A stretch of 64,000 bases of DNA from Lachnoclostridium sp. An118 (GCF_002160985.1 NZ_NFLQ01000008.1:62001-126000), one strand, 5' to 3'. Positions 34,541 through 42,720 are shown, counted from the first letter of the stretch. Notes: a model not told the origin generated them from the sequence alone. Program-made: numbers and translations.

Positions 34541-35535
34541 TCTACATTAAAGAGCAGGGAAGCTTTGTTCAGAAAAAGGGCGGACGGATCGCGGTGAGCA
34601 AGAATTCGCAGCCTCTCATGGAATTTCCGGTTTCAAATATAGAGGGGATTGCTCTCATGGGCAATGTGCAGATTACCGCACAGGCACTTCATTTTCTTCT
34701 TCAGCAAGGCATTGACATCAGCCATTATACGTACGGCGGTCAGTATCTGGGCCAGACCGCGGCAGAATCTTCAAAAAATATATTCTTACGATTTTCCCAA
34801 TATGAGCTTTACAACAATGAGATAAAGAGGCTGGAGTTTGCGAAAGACATTGTGGCGAATAAAATAGAGAACCAGCTTGAAATGCTCCGCAGTCATCGCT
34901 GGGAGGGGTATCCGGAGTGGAAGGAAGATGCTGTCCGGATCCGCAAAATGAAAGAGAAGGTCTGTTCTGCAGAGACGGCAAATGAATTGCTGGGCATAGA
35001 GGGAATGTGCAGTAACATTTATTTTCGCGCATTTGGCCATATGCTCTGCTGTGAATTTGAGTTTCACGGAAGGAATCGGCGCCCGCCCAGGGATCCGGTC
35101 AATGTGATCATCAGTCTGGGATATACGTTCCTCACAAAGGAAATCTGTGCTGCTCTGGAGGCGGAGTCATTTGAACCGTACCTGGGTCTGCTTCACGGCA
35201 TACGTTATGGTCGAAAATCGCTTGCTCTGGATATTATTGAGGAATTTCGCCAGCCGGTCATTGACCGTATGACCTTGAAGCTTTTCAATAAGAGGATGCT
35301 CTCAAAGTATGATTTTGATATGGAGGAGGACAGAGTAATTCTGAACACAGAGGGCTTTCGGAAATTCTGTGCGGAATATGAGAAGTGGATGTCCGGAAAA
35401 GCAGGAGGTGAAAATGCGTCTGGATTTCGGGGCGCCATACGCAGGCAGGTCGGACTTTTAAAGCAGTGTATTCAGAAAGACGTTCGGTATATCCCGTTCA
35501 GACTGGGGGTGCATGATGTACGTGGTAAGCTATGA
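34531..35535 (+). CDS. cas1: CRISPR integrase Cas1
   Basis: Cas1 with Cas2 inserts new spacers at the leader end of arrays. The 334-residue protein has the N-terminal beta domain (MAVIYIKEQGSFVQKKGGRI) and the catalytic helical domain with E157 (GIEGMCSN), H222 (LLHGIRYGR) and D234 (LALDIIEEFRQ). The start at 34531 has GGAGGAGGCGGAGCC upstream; a longer frame from 34477 lies wholly inside the previous gene. Cas1 is not fused to the reverse transcriptase here. The cas2 start lies 23 bases inside its 3' end. Confidence 0.95.
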   Translation: MAVIYIKEQGSFVQKKGGRIAVSKNSQPLMEFPVSNIEGIALMGNVQITAQALHFLLQQGIDISHYTYGGQYLGQTAAESSKNIFLRFSQYELYNNEIKRLEFAKDIVANKIENQLEMLRSHRWEGYPEWKEDAVRIRKMKEKVCSAETANELLGIEGMCSNIYFRAFGHMLCCEFEFHGRNRRPPRDPVNVIISLGYTFLTKEICAALEAESFEPYLGLLHGIRYGRKSLALDIIEEFRQPVIDRMTLKLFNKRMLSKYDFDMEEDRVILNTEGFRKFCAEYEKWMSGKAGGENASGFRGAIRRQVGLLKQCIQKDVRYIPFRLGVHDVRGKL

Positions 35536-35800
35536 CATTTCTTCGGACCGTCTGCGAGGCAAAGCGGCCAAAATACTGGAAGGCTATGGAATACGGATAC
35601 AGTACAGCGTATTTGAGTGCAGGCTGACAGAAAAGAAGTATAAAGAGCTGTATGGAAAATTGCTGGAGCTGATGGCAGGCGCAAAGGAGGGGAGTATACG
35701 CTTTTATTCTATATGCGGAAATTGTGAGGATAAGATCCTTACAATAGGGCAGGTCGCTTCCATGACAGAGCAAGCGACAGCGCCTGTGATCGTGATATGA
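35513..35800 (+). CDS. cas2: CRISPR-associated Cas2
   Basis: The 95-residue ferredoxin-fold protein starts MMYVVSYDISSDRLRGKAAKILEGYG split by a turn and continues IQYSVFECRLTEKKY, the typical Cas2 pattern with the first-strand Asp (YDIS). It bridges two Cas1 dimers in the integration complex. It overlaps cas1 by 23 bases. The stop TGA at 35798 sits in ATATGAG; reading +1 from the last codon would continue straight into reverse-transcriptase sequence (see the next entry and findings). Confidence 0.95.
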   Translation: MMYVVSYDISSDRLRGKAAKILEGYGIRIQYSVFECRLTEKKYKELYGKLLELMAGAKEGSIRFYSICGNCEDKILTIGQVASMTEQATAPVIVI

Positions 35801-35912
35801 GCCTCTCTTCTCATCGAGCACCTATGCATACCGGCCTGGGCAGTCGGCGCTGGAAGCCATAAACGTCATCGAAGAGAAGACAAAGGGACGGGATGATCTG
35901 TGGGTTCTTCAG

Positions 35913-38363
35913 ATGGATATCTCCGCTTTCTTTGACCATATCCCACATGAGGAGCTGCTTCGTATACTAAGCAGACAAATCAGGGAAAACGATGTGCTGG
36001 AAGTGGTGAAAGCAATTTTAAAAGCAAAGGTACTAGATGAAAACACAGGAGATCTCAGTGAGAATCAGATTGGAATTTACCAGGGGTCTTCCTGTGCGCC
36101 GCTGCTGTCGAACATTTATCTTATGGATTATGACAGGGAAATGGAAAAGAGGAGCAGCTTTTATATACGTTATTCTGACGATATTCTCGCCCTGGAGTCC
36201 AGCGAAGAAAATGCAGGTCGGCTCTTTGAATATTCCAGACTTTATCTTGGGAAAATGGGGCTGGAGCTAAAAGAAAGCAAGACCAGACTCCAGCGTCTCG
36301 GGAGAGAGGGATTTACGTATCTCGGTTATCGCTTTACTGTCAATGGAAAAGCTGTGCCTGCAAAAGCAGTGTCTTCACTGACATCACGGCTGGAGACTAT
36401 GTGGCTTACGTCCGGACTTGAACTGGATAAAAAAATAAAGAAAGGCCAGGAAATCCTTGGAGGATGGGAGCAGTACTATCGCGGCGAGAGGAAACCGGAC
36501 AGTATGATTGAATATGTGATTATTCTCTCCATGGTTCAAAACAAAGAGAAGGAGATACGTGAAAAAATAGAGGAACAGAGATTTGCACAGGTTAATTACT
36601 ATAAGGATATCGCAAAATATATGGCGGATTACTGGATCGGAAGAGAGAAGCTTAGCTTTGCGCTGAGAGAATATGAGCAGTTTTATCAGGTTCCGGAGGA
36701 GCCGGGGAAATCGGGGACGGATAAGGAGCATGACCAAAAGTATGTAAGATTTTCCGGAGAACTGGCAAAATGTTATGAGAGACTTCTGACAGAGCCCTCC
36801 GATGAGCTCTGTGCGGACATTATGCAGCTGTACACGGATATGGGCGAATATGAAAAGGCATCCTGTTTTTGGGAGATGAAGGTCAGGTATTCACAGAAAT
36901 CATCTGTGGACTCCTGGGCGGACGACAGAAAAGCCCTGGATATGACGAATTTAACAGACAATAGCAAGGCGAAAATGGATATACAGGAATACATGGAGCT
37001 CTTTGCAGGGAGAGAAGATACCTATGCGGTAGAGATGCCTGGCCCGGGAGGAAAGAGGATTGCGGAACAGGTGATGGAGCCCCTTACGGAAGAAGTGATC
37101 AGGCGACATCTGGCGGGAGAGATGACAGTAGAGTCTTATGTCCAGCGGCCAAACAGTACAGCAAAATACACAGTCTTTGACATTGATATTTCTAAAAGGA
37201 TACTGCTGCAGTACAGCTATGGAAGCGCTGAATTCACAGCATACAAGCAAAAAGCGGCCGGCTTTGCCCGACAGTTATGCAAAGTACTCAGGAGGATAGG
37301 GCTGACAGGCTATGTGGAGGATACAGGATTCAGAGGATATCATGTCTGGGTGTTCTTTACGGAGTGGATTCCTGTGCGGTACATTAACCAGTTTACTGAC
37401 TGCGTGCAGAAGGAGCTTGAGGAAGAGGAGGAAGATATCCTCCTGGAGATTTTCCCCAATAATATAAGGGTGAGACAGGGAAAGTGCGGGCAGAGGATCA
37501 AGCTGCCGCTGGGAATACATATCCGTACCGGACAGCAGAGCTTCTTTCTGGATGAAGGCATGTCCCCGGTGGTTGACTACAAGGAGTTCCTCTCGGGAAT
37601 TGCCAAATATTCTCTTGCTGCCGTCAGGAAAATACTGGGCATGTATACGATGGATGTAAAAGGACAGCCAGGACAGCCGGAGCTAAAGGTGGCGGACCAA
37701 AATCTCGAGCGCTTCGGCCCGCTTCCTGAAGCCGTCAGGATCGTGCTGGAAAAATGCAGTCTTATGCGCTATCTCTGCCAAAAGGCAGCGACCACCGGCT
37801 ACCTGGCCCACTCCGAGCGACTGTCAGTGCTGTACGTATTTGGACATATGGGCGACGAGGGGAAAGAGTTCCTGCATACGGTCATGGGATTTACTATGAA
37901 TTACCAGTTTGATATCACTCAAAGGTTTATCGACAAGCTGCCGGAAAAGCCGATCAGCTGTGTGAAGCTGAGAGAGCAGTATAAGCTGATCACCGCTGAA
38001 TATGGATGCAGCTGTAATTTCAAAAGAACAAAGAATTGTTATCCGTCGCCTGTTCTCCATGCGATAAAAAACAGCGGGGAGGACCAGACGGAGATCACGG
38101 TACCTGTAAGCAGGACAGTATCAAGAACCAAAGAAGAAAAAATCTACGAAGAGATCAATATCCACAAGCAGACAGAAAAGCTTGCGCAGAAAATAGTTGA
38201 GCTTAAGAAGCAGAGAAGAGGACTGGATAAATCCATTCACAAGGTGGAGACGGAGCTTCAGAGGATATTTGACAGCGCGGGCATTGACTGTCTGGAGATT
38301 GAGATGGGTATGTTGGTGAGAAGGAAGCAGGGGGATGGGTATGAATGGCTGATTGAATTATAG
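35913..38363 (+). CDS. reverse transcriptase-primase fusion (CRISPR adaptation polymerase), N-terminally short
   Basis: The 816-residue protein joins two polymerases. Residues 1-220 are a group II intron-type reverse transcriptase: MDISAFFDHIP with first catalytic D2, QGSSCAPLLSNIYL (57-70), the YSDD box (87-90), LELKESKT and FTYLGYRF, then a maturase-like thumb ending GWEQYYRG. Residues about 415-560 form an archaeo-eukaryotic primase domain: FDIDIS (D423, D425), GFRGYHVWVFF (472-482) and KLPLGIHIRTG with later FFLD. A Cys-containing region (CSLMRYLC, CSCNF, NCYPSP) may hold a PriL-like metal site, and the end is coiled coil. In-frame sequence from 35796 encodes the missing RT motif STYAYRPGQSALEAI but no start codon, so the true 5' end is unresolved. 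It directly follows cas2, implying a role in spacer acquisition from RNA or in gap filling. Confidence 0.85.
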   Translation: MDISAFFDHIPHEELLRILSRQIRENDVLEVVKAILKAKVLDENTGDLSENQIGIYQGSSCAPLLSNIYLMDYDREMEKRSSFYIRYSDDILALESSEENAGRLFEYSRLYLGKMGLELKESKTRLQRLGREGFTYLGYRFTVNGKAVPAKAVSSLTSRLETMWLTSGLELDKKIKKGQEILGGWEQYYRGERKPDSMIEYVIILSMVQNKEKEIREKIEEQRFAQVNYYKDIAKYMADYWIGREKLSFALREYEQFYQVPEEPGKSGTDKEHDQKYVRFSGELAKCYERLLTEPSDELCADIMQLYTDMGEYEKASCFWEMKVRYSQKSSVDSWADDRKALDMTNLTDNSKAKMDIQEYMELFAGREDTYAVEMPGPGGKRIAEQVMEPLTEEVIRRHLAGEMTVESYVQRPNSTAKYTVFDIDISKRILLQYSYGSAEFTAYKQKAAGFARQLCKVLRRIGLTGYVEDTGFRGYHVWVFFTEWIPVRYINQFTDCVQKELEEEEEDILLEIFPNNIRVRQGKCGQRIKLPLGIHIRTGQQSFFLDEGMSPVVDYKEFLSGIAKYSLAAVRKILGMYTMDVKGQPGQPELKVADQNLERFGPLPEAVRIVLEKCSLMRYLCQKAATTGYLAHSERLSVLYVFGHMGDEGKEFLHTVMGFTMNYQFDITQRFIDKLPEKPISCVKLREQYKLITAEYGCSCNFKRTKNCYPSPVLHAIKNSGEDQTEITVPVSRTVSRTKEEKIYEEINIHKQTEKLAQKIVELKKQRRGLDKSIHKVETELQRIFDSAGIDCLEIEMGMLVRRKQGDGYEWLIEL

Positions 38364-38431
38364 GAAGGAATGACAATATCAAAAAGATCAAGCCCAACCT
38401 GTATGGCTGAAATATTACAGACATTTAAAGG

Positions 38432-38475
38432 CAGCTACTGCGCCAGGGAGTATATCCTCTCTGGCGCAGTAGCTG
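38432..38475 (+). terminator. long hairpin after the adaptation operon
   Basis: CAGCTACTGCGCCAG pairs perfectly with CTGGCGCAGTAGCTG across a 14-base loop with further internal pairing. No strong U-tract follows, so termination may be inefficient. Confidence 0.55.
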
Positions 38476-38585
38476 TTAGATCTGTAAAGGAAAATGACTG
38501 AAAACAAAACATGAGCGACTATCAGCTGAGTGGCCATCAGGACAAACATCCGGACAAAAGACTTTTCTTTGCAAAAGGTTTTAGG

Positions 38586-38747
38586 TATAATATTTGTGGG
38601 GATACGATGTGTAAGAGTCGAAAATATGAACAAATTGTAAACATGCCATAAAATGTCCGAAAATCAGTTGATGTCAGAATTTTCTGGCAAATACCTGCAA
38701 AAATGAGCCTGGGAAGCCAGTGTTTATGCGGGGTTCAGGAGGGTACT
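38586..38747 (+). promoter_or_regulatory. CRISPR leader of array 2
   Basis: This region has the same organisation as leader 1: TATAAT (38586-38591), TATGAACAAATTGTAAACAT, a dyad at 38672-38689, the TGTTTATGCGGG stretch and TACT directly before the first repeat. The dyad differs from that of leader 1 by a paired change (see findings). The weak 72-codon antisense frame across it is not a gene. Confidence 0.8.
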
Positions 38748-39465
38748 GTAGAAATGGAAGGAGCCCGTTTAGGGCGTTGACACAACATAGATCTTCATCT
38801 GTGCGTCATAAACCGCATAAACGTAGAAATGGAAGGAGCCCGTTTAGGGCGTTGACACATCCCTTTTATAGCATTCAGTGCATCATCTGCTGAGTAGAAA
38901 TGGAAGGAGCCCGTTTAGGGCGTTGACACATGACTAATTGCCCAGCCATCTTCACAAAAGCATCTGTAGAAATGGAAGGAGCCCGTTTAGGGCGTTGACA
39001 CCCAAATAGCATCATATTTACCGCGTCGGTTACTACATCGTAGAAATGAAGAGAGCCCGTTTAGGGCGTTGACACATTTCCTAAAGTGTCAAACGGTGCT
39101 GTTTTTAATGTAGAAATGAAGAGAGCCCGTTTAGGGCGTTGACACATACTTCTTTAATTTTCCGTCAAACATTTCCTCTAAGTAGAAATGAAGAGAGCCC
39201 GTTTAGGGCGTTGACACACTAAGGTTTGAGATTCTGCACCACATTTCTAATTTAGGTGCAAATGTCATAGGTTTCATGAGCAGTAGAAATGAAGAGAGCC
39301 CGTTTAGGGCGTTGACACTATATGGTTTATTAAAGTATTATACTGAAATATATTTTGTAGAAATGAAGAGAGCCCATTTAGGGCGTTGACACACTTCTCT
39401 GATTTCTTCTTTTCTCATTCTCTTTTCCTGTAGAAATGAAAGAAGCCCGCTTAGGACATATAAAG
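38748..39465 (+). CRISPR. CRISPR array 2 (10 repeats, 9 spacers)
   Basis: Repeats of 36 bases start at 38748, 38823, 38894, 38966, 39040, 39110, 39182, 39283, 39357 and 39430. Repeats 1-4 carry GAAATGGAAGGAGCCC, repeats 5-9 GAAATGAAGAGAGCCC, and the final degenerate repeat GAAATGAAAGAAGCCC as in array 1. Spacers are 39, 35, 36, 38, 34, 36, 65, 38 and 37 bases; the seventh (39218-39282) is anomalous in length. All repeats but the last end GTTGACAC; repeat 9 has one substitution (CCCATTTAGGG). Confidence 0.97.
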
Positions 39466-39475
39466 GAGAAATGCC

Positions 39476-39524
39476 AAAAAAACGAGACACTCCACACACG
39501 TTAGTATGGAATGTCTCGTTTTTT
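39476..39524. terminator. bidirectional terminator between array 2 and the WYL gene
   Basis: AAAAAACGAGACA and TGTCTCGTTTTTT form a long stem with extra TCCA/TGGA pairing in the loop, with A- and T-runs on both sides, so it can end array 2 transcripts and the convergent WYL gene. Confidence 0.85.
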
Positions 39525-39556
39525 AGTAATGTAAATATGGAGTCCATTTTCTACGT

Positions 39557-40663
39557 TCAGGTTAAAGCTTCTGCATCTTCAGAAGAGTAAACGGCCAGTG
39601 CGTCTTTGTATAATGTTTGAAAATGACTGCGAAGCCGGTCAGGAGAGAGGATTTCGGCGTCTTTACCAAATTTGAAAAAATAGTATTCAGCCTGTCTGAG
39701 CGTGCAGCGGAAGATGTATTCATTTTTATCAGCCAGCTTTTCGACATATGCAGGTCTCATATAAATCTGAGAATTATATTTGTGAACGCCCTCCTCTGTT
39801 AATCGAACATGGATTTCCTCCTCTTCACCGAATAAAAACTGTACGGTTCTGCTGGAAATGGCTTCTTTGAGAAGCTCTCGTTCCGCCTGTGTAAGCTTCC
39901 CGCTCTGACGGAGAAGCTTAATATCTTTTGCGTTAGGGATCCGAAAGGATGCACAGGATTTTCGAGCATCAGGGCTCTTAATATCCTGAGAAAGTCCGGT
40001 CAGATATTCCCTTGTGGATAGAGCGTCTGCTTCCAGTGAAAAGGGCCAGACCTTATAGGTTTTGCGGCCGGTTGTGATCTTCAACAGCTTCTCCTCCCTC
40101 AGAGCCTGGGATACGATATCGTATTTGCTTTTGAAAAATATATGTTCGCGTTTTATATAAGGCAAAGCGGCATATTCTTCAAGGATGCATTTGAGATAGA
40201 GCCCGGGACGGTCCTGATAGTATTCTGCTTCTTCACATTCTTCGCTCAGCAGATATCTCAGATTTTCTGTATTGATCCGGTAAATTCTGCTGGTTTCTCC
40301 ATATCTTCCTTTTGTTTTCATCTGAGAGCGCAGGTCATCCAGCAGGTGTTTCTCTTCATAGAGCAGGAAGTGCTTTACAACCTTTTCCCTGACTTCGTCA
40401 TTGCCAAGGCTGCTGATGTGTTCCGGGCTGTCAGAACAGCTGAGATCGGTGGAGGCGATATGCTGCAGCTTTGCTTTCTGATCATCCATATACAGTGTGG
40501 GAGACGACCTGGCAGACGGATAGAAATTGTGAAAAACAGTGTTCATAAAAGTCGAACGACTGGAAATGTGAAACCTCTCCATATCTTCATTTATTATAAG
40601 AAAGGCTTTCTGGCTTAAGGTTATCCGGACCCGCTGCTCTTCTGAGTATAATTCAAATCCCAT
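39557..40663 (-). CDS. RHH-WYL regulator, CRISPR-associated
   Basis: The 368-residue protein has an N-terminal ribbon-helix-helix-like segment (VRITLSQKAFLIINEDMERF, then SSRSTFMNTVFHNFY), a helical middle and a WYL domain: a first part near YKVWPFSLEADALSTREYLTG cut at residue 225, and a C-terminal extension YIFRCTLRQAEYYFFKFGKDAEIL. The same order, RHH then WYL, is known from WYL1 of type VI-D CRISPR loci, where it modulates Cas13d; WYL domains bind nucleic acid or nucleotide ligands. Here it is divergent from an unrecognised two-gene module and its own promoter holds a palindrome, so autoregulation and control of that module are likely. AAAGGAG precedes the start. Confidence 0.8.
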   Translation of the reverse strand: MGFELYSEEQRVRITLSQKAFLIINEDMERFHISSRSTFMNTVFHNFYPSARSSPTLYMDDQKAKLQHIASTDLSCSDSPEHISSLGNDEVREKVVKHFLLYEEKHLLDDLRSQMKTKGRYGETSRIYRINTENLRYLLSEECEEAEYYQDRPGLYLKCILEEYAALPYIKREHIFFKSKYDIVSQALREEKLLKITTGRKTYKVWPFSLEADALSTREYLTGLSQDIKSPDARKSCASFRIPNAKDIKLLRQSGKLTQAERELLKEAISSRTVQFLFGEEEEIHVRLTEEGVHKYNSQIYMRPAYVEKLADKNEYIFRCTLRQAEYYFFKFGKDAEILSPDRLRSHFQTLYKDALAVYSSEDAEALT

Positions 40664-40682
40664 AGTCTGTTTGCTCCTTTAA

Positions 40683-40747
40683 TTTGTTACCTATATAGTA
40701 ACAAAATAAAAGAAAATAATCAAATAAAATGAGAAAACAGTAACAAA
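40683..40747. promoter_or_regulatory. putative RHH-WYL operator (GTAACAAA half-sites)
   Basis: TTTGTTAC (40683-40690) and GTAACAAA (40698-40705) form an inverted repeat around CTATATA, and a third GTAACAAA stands at 40740-40747. The palindrome lies just upstream of the ribosome binding site of the WYL gene, over its likely -10 region. A TATAAT at 40792-40797 serves the rightward gene. Confidence 0.55.
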
Positions 40748-40844
40748 AAAGAAAGTTAAATGTACAACTGTTTTGTTTCGTATTGCTCCTGTATAATGAC
40801 ATTAGAAACAAGGAAAGAACAACAGATTTAAGGAGGAATGAGTT

Positions 40845-41552
40845 ATGTTATGGTTTGTATTTGATCAGGTGGTACCAACTTCTATTCTGGGAACTATCGT
40901 AAGAGAAGTTGTCGCGGAGTCTGTCACAGACACGGTTGCTGACCTTTTAGGAATTGACAGGGGCCCGTCTGTCTTCGAGAAGATCGAGACAGTCCTGACA
41001 GATGTGGAGACGGAGGGAAGGAAGAGAGGCTGTACCAAGGCGGCAGAAGAATATAAATCTGCCATCAAGTACCTTGAGAAGGAGTACGATGCCGCGGTGA
41101 AATTTCTCGGGGAAATCAGGGAGCAGGCTGCCAGCGGAACAGAAAGACTTTTCGTGCAGCTGGAGCATCTGACCCGGGAAAAGGAGTCTCTTCAGGCCGA
41201 GCTGGACAAGAAGGCAGATCGCGTTGCGGACAAGTATGACATACCTGTCTGCGAGGTGAAGAAATGCTGTGTCGGAAGCCGCTTTACCGGAGGACCAGGG
41301 GCGTCCCTTGCGGTTCTGGATCTTGTATACGCATACAAGAGGCATAAGCTTCTTGAGGCGGAGCAGGCTGCCTACAGCAAGGCGAGGGAGGAATACGAGG
41401 CAAGGGTGGCAGAGCTGAGACAGCGGCTGACAGCAGTTGCTGAAAAGGCTGACAGAAACATGAAGCGGTATGTGGAGCTTTGCCAGGAGCTGCTGGATGA
41501 GATGGCCAGGGCTAAAGCAGAGGTAGTCGAACTCGGCATATTATTGAGATAG
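40845..41552 (+). CDS. unknown coiled-coil protein in the CRISPR island
   Basis: I do not recognise this 235-residue protein. Its first 40 residues are hydrophobic to amphipathic (MLWFVFDQVVPTSILGTIVREVV) without a clear signal peptide. Residues about 60-120 and 165-230 are long charged helices likely to form coiled coils, separated by a short loop with two adjacent cysteines and glycines (CEVKKCCVGSRFTGGPGAS). TAAGGAGGAATGAGTT precedes the start and the next gene follows after 13 bases, so the two form one unit. It lies between CRISPR arrays 2 and 3, divergent from the RHH-WYL gene. It could be the partner, sensor or antitoxin of the following protein. Confidence 0.7.
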   Translation: MLWFVFDQVVPTSILGTIVREVVAESVTDTVADLLGIDRGPSVFEKIETVLTDVETEGRKRGCTKAAEEYKSAIKYLEKEYDAAVKFLGEIREQAASGTERLFVQLEHLTREKESLQAELDKKADRVADKYDIPVCEVKKCCVGSRFTGGPGASLAVLDLVYAYKRHKLLEAEQAAYSKAREEYEARVAELRQRLTAVAEKADRNMKRYVELCQELLDEMARAKAEVVELGILLR

Positions 41553-41565
41553 GGAGGGAAAGAAA

Positions 41566-42684
41566 ATGAGATATGAAGAATTAGTGGAAAAAAGGAAAGT
41601 GCTTCTTGCTGATATGGATCAGGACGCTGCGGAGGCAAAGTGCGGACTTGAAGAGACAAGAAAACTCTATCACGTGGCCATCCATACGAGAGAAATACTG
41701 GATGATCTGGACCAGCAGTTCAAGGAGAAGACCAGGCTCACAGACGAGGATATTGCGTTCCTGTTCATCGCGGTGGGACTGCAGGTGATGCGCCAGTATC
41801 TGCTTACGAGATTTCCGAAGATCATGGATGATAAGACTGCGGCAAAGCGCACGCCCGGGCATCTGGAGGAACATTCCGACCGTCATCACAGGCTCTATAA
41901 TCCTTCCCTGGCGGAGATTATAACAAATCCTGTGCCCTTTGACGCCATGGTCGGTGCAGACGGAGCTTTAAAAGGGGGCGGGAAAATGGGACACCGCGTG
42001 ACTGCGATCGGCCATGATCCCCTTCTGGGTCTGATTTTCGGGACGGCGAACATAGCTACGTCTACCCTTACCACGTCCTCCCTTGCATCCTACCATATCT
42101 ATACAAACGCGCAGAATGTGGATTACTTCCGCAGTAAGGCAAGGACTGAGCTTGTAATAGGGAAGACCATCAACAAAGCGCTGTATGAGGGGTATGAGGG
42201 GAAAGCTATAGTTGCGGCTTCTCTCGCCAAGGAAATCATCCATCTGCACTCTGATCTGTACACAAAGAACAGTCTGCCGCTTCCCGTAATCCCTGTGCTC
42301 AATTCCGAGCTGGCCGGGAGATTAGGAAGCTATGGATTACATATGGCCAATGTCCTTGCCGTCGGGAAGCAGGCTGCCGGTGCGGCTCTGATCAATTTCC
42401 TGATAGCGACAGCCCACAGACTGTACGGAGGCAATCTGCAGGGATGGGAGGCAAAGTTCTATGAAGTCAGAACCCGGAATATTGTCTCGTATTCTAATGC
42501 CATCGCAATGGGATCCAATCTGGTGGCGACAGCTGTGACCAGGGATATCCGTCTCCTTGATATAGGCGGATTTGCTGTCACTGTATACAGACTGATCACG
42601 GACCGGAAGTTTATACGGAGCGTGAAGGAGGAATTTATCTTTGGCCAGTATTTTGACATGGTCAGGGGAGAGGAAAGGAGGTGA
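41566..42684 (+). CDS. unknown protein with conserved-looking GHR/GHD motif
   Basis: I do not recognise this 372-residue protein. The first 85 residues are helical and charged, with an apolar patch (IAFLFIAVGLQVMRQYLL). Then come HLEEHSDRHHRLYNPS (99-114), rich in His, and MGHRVTAIGHDPLLGLIFGT (141-160), whose closely spaced His and Asp residues could bind metal. Several small-residue, weakly hydrophobic helices follow (TANIATSTLTTSSL, MANVLAVGKQAAGAALINFLIA), which might insert in a membrane. GGGAGGGAAAGAAA precedes the start. With the coiled-coil gene before it, the position inside a CRISPR island suggests an accessory defence effector; this is inference from context only. Confidence 0.7.
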   Translation: MRYEELVEKRKVLLADMDQDAAEAKCGLEETRKLYHVAIHTREILDDLDQQFKEKTRLTDEDIAFLFIAVGLQVMRQYLLTRFPKIMDDKTAAKRTPGHLEEHSDRHHRLYNPSLAEIITNPVPFDAMVGADGALKGGGKMGHRVTAIGHDPLLGLIFGTANIATSTLTTSSLASYHIYTNAQNVDYFRSKARTELVIGKTINKALYEGYEGKAIVAASLAKEIIHLHSDLYTKNSLPLPVIPVLNSELAGRLGSYGLHMANVLAVGKQAAGAALINFLIATAHRLYGGNLQGWEAKFYEVRTRNIVSYSNAIAMGSNLVATAVTRDIRLLDIGGFAVTVYRLITDRKFIRSVKEEFIFGQYFDMVRGEERR

Positions 42685-42720
42685 TCAAACGAAAGACTTT
42701 TATTTGTAACAGAGTTCAGG

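Noticed and set aside
35913-38363. RT as part of a mobile group II intron
   Set aside because: There is no intron RNA domain V/VI-like sequence visible, the gene continues into a primase domain and it sits in an operon right after cas2.
38415-38633. 72-codon minus-strand frame upstream of array 2
   Set aside because: It covers the operon-end hairpin and leader 2, has no ribosome binding site and no recognisable protein pattern.
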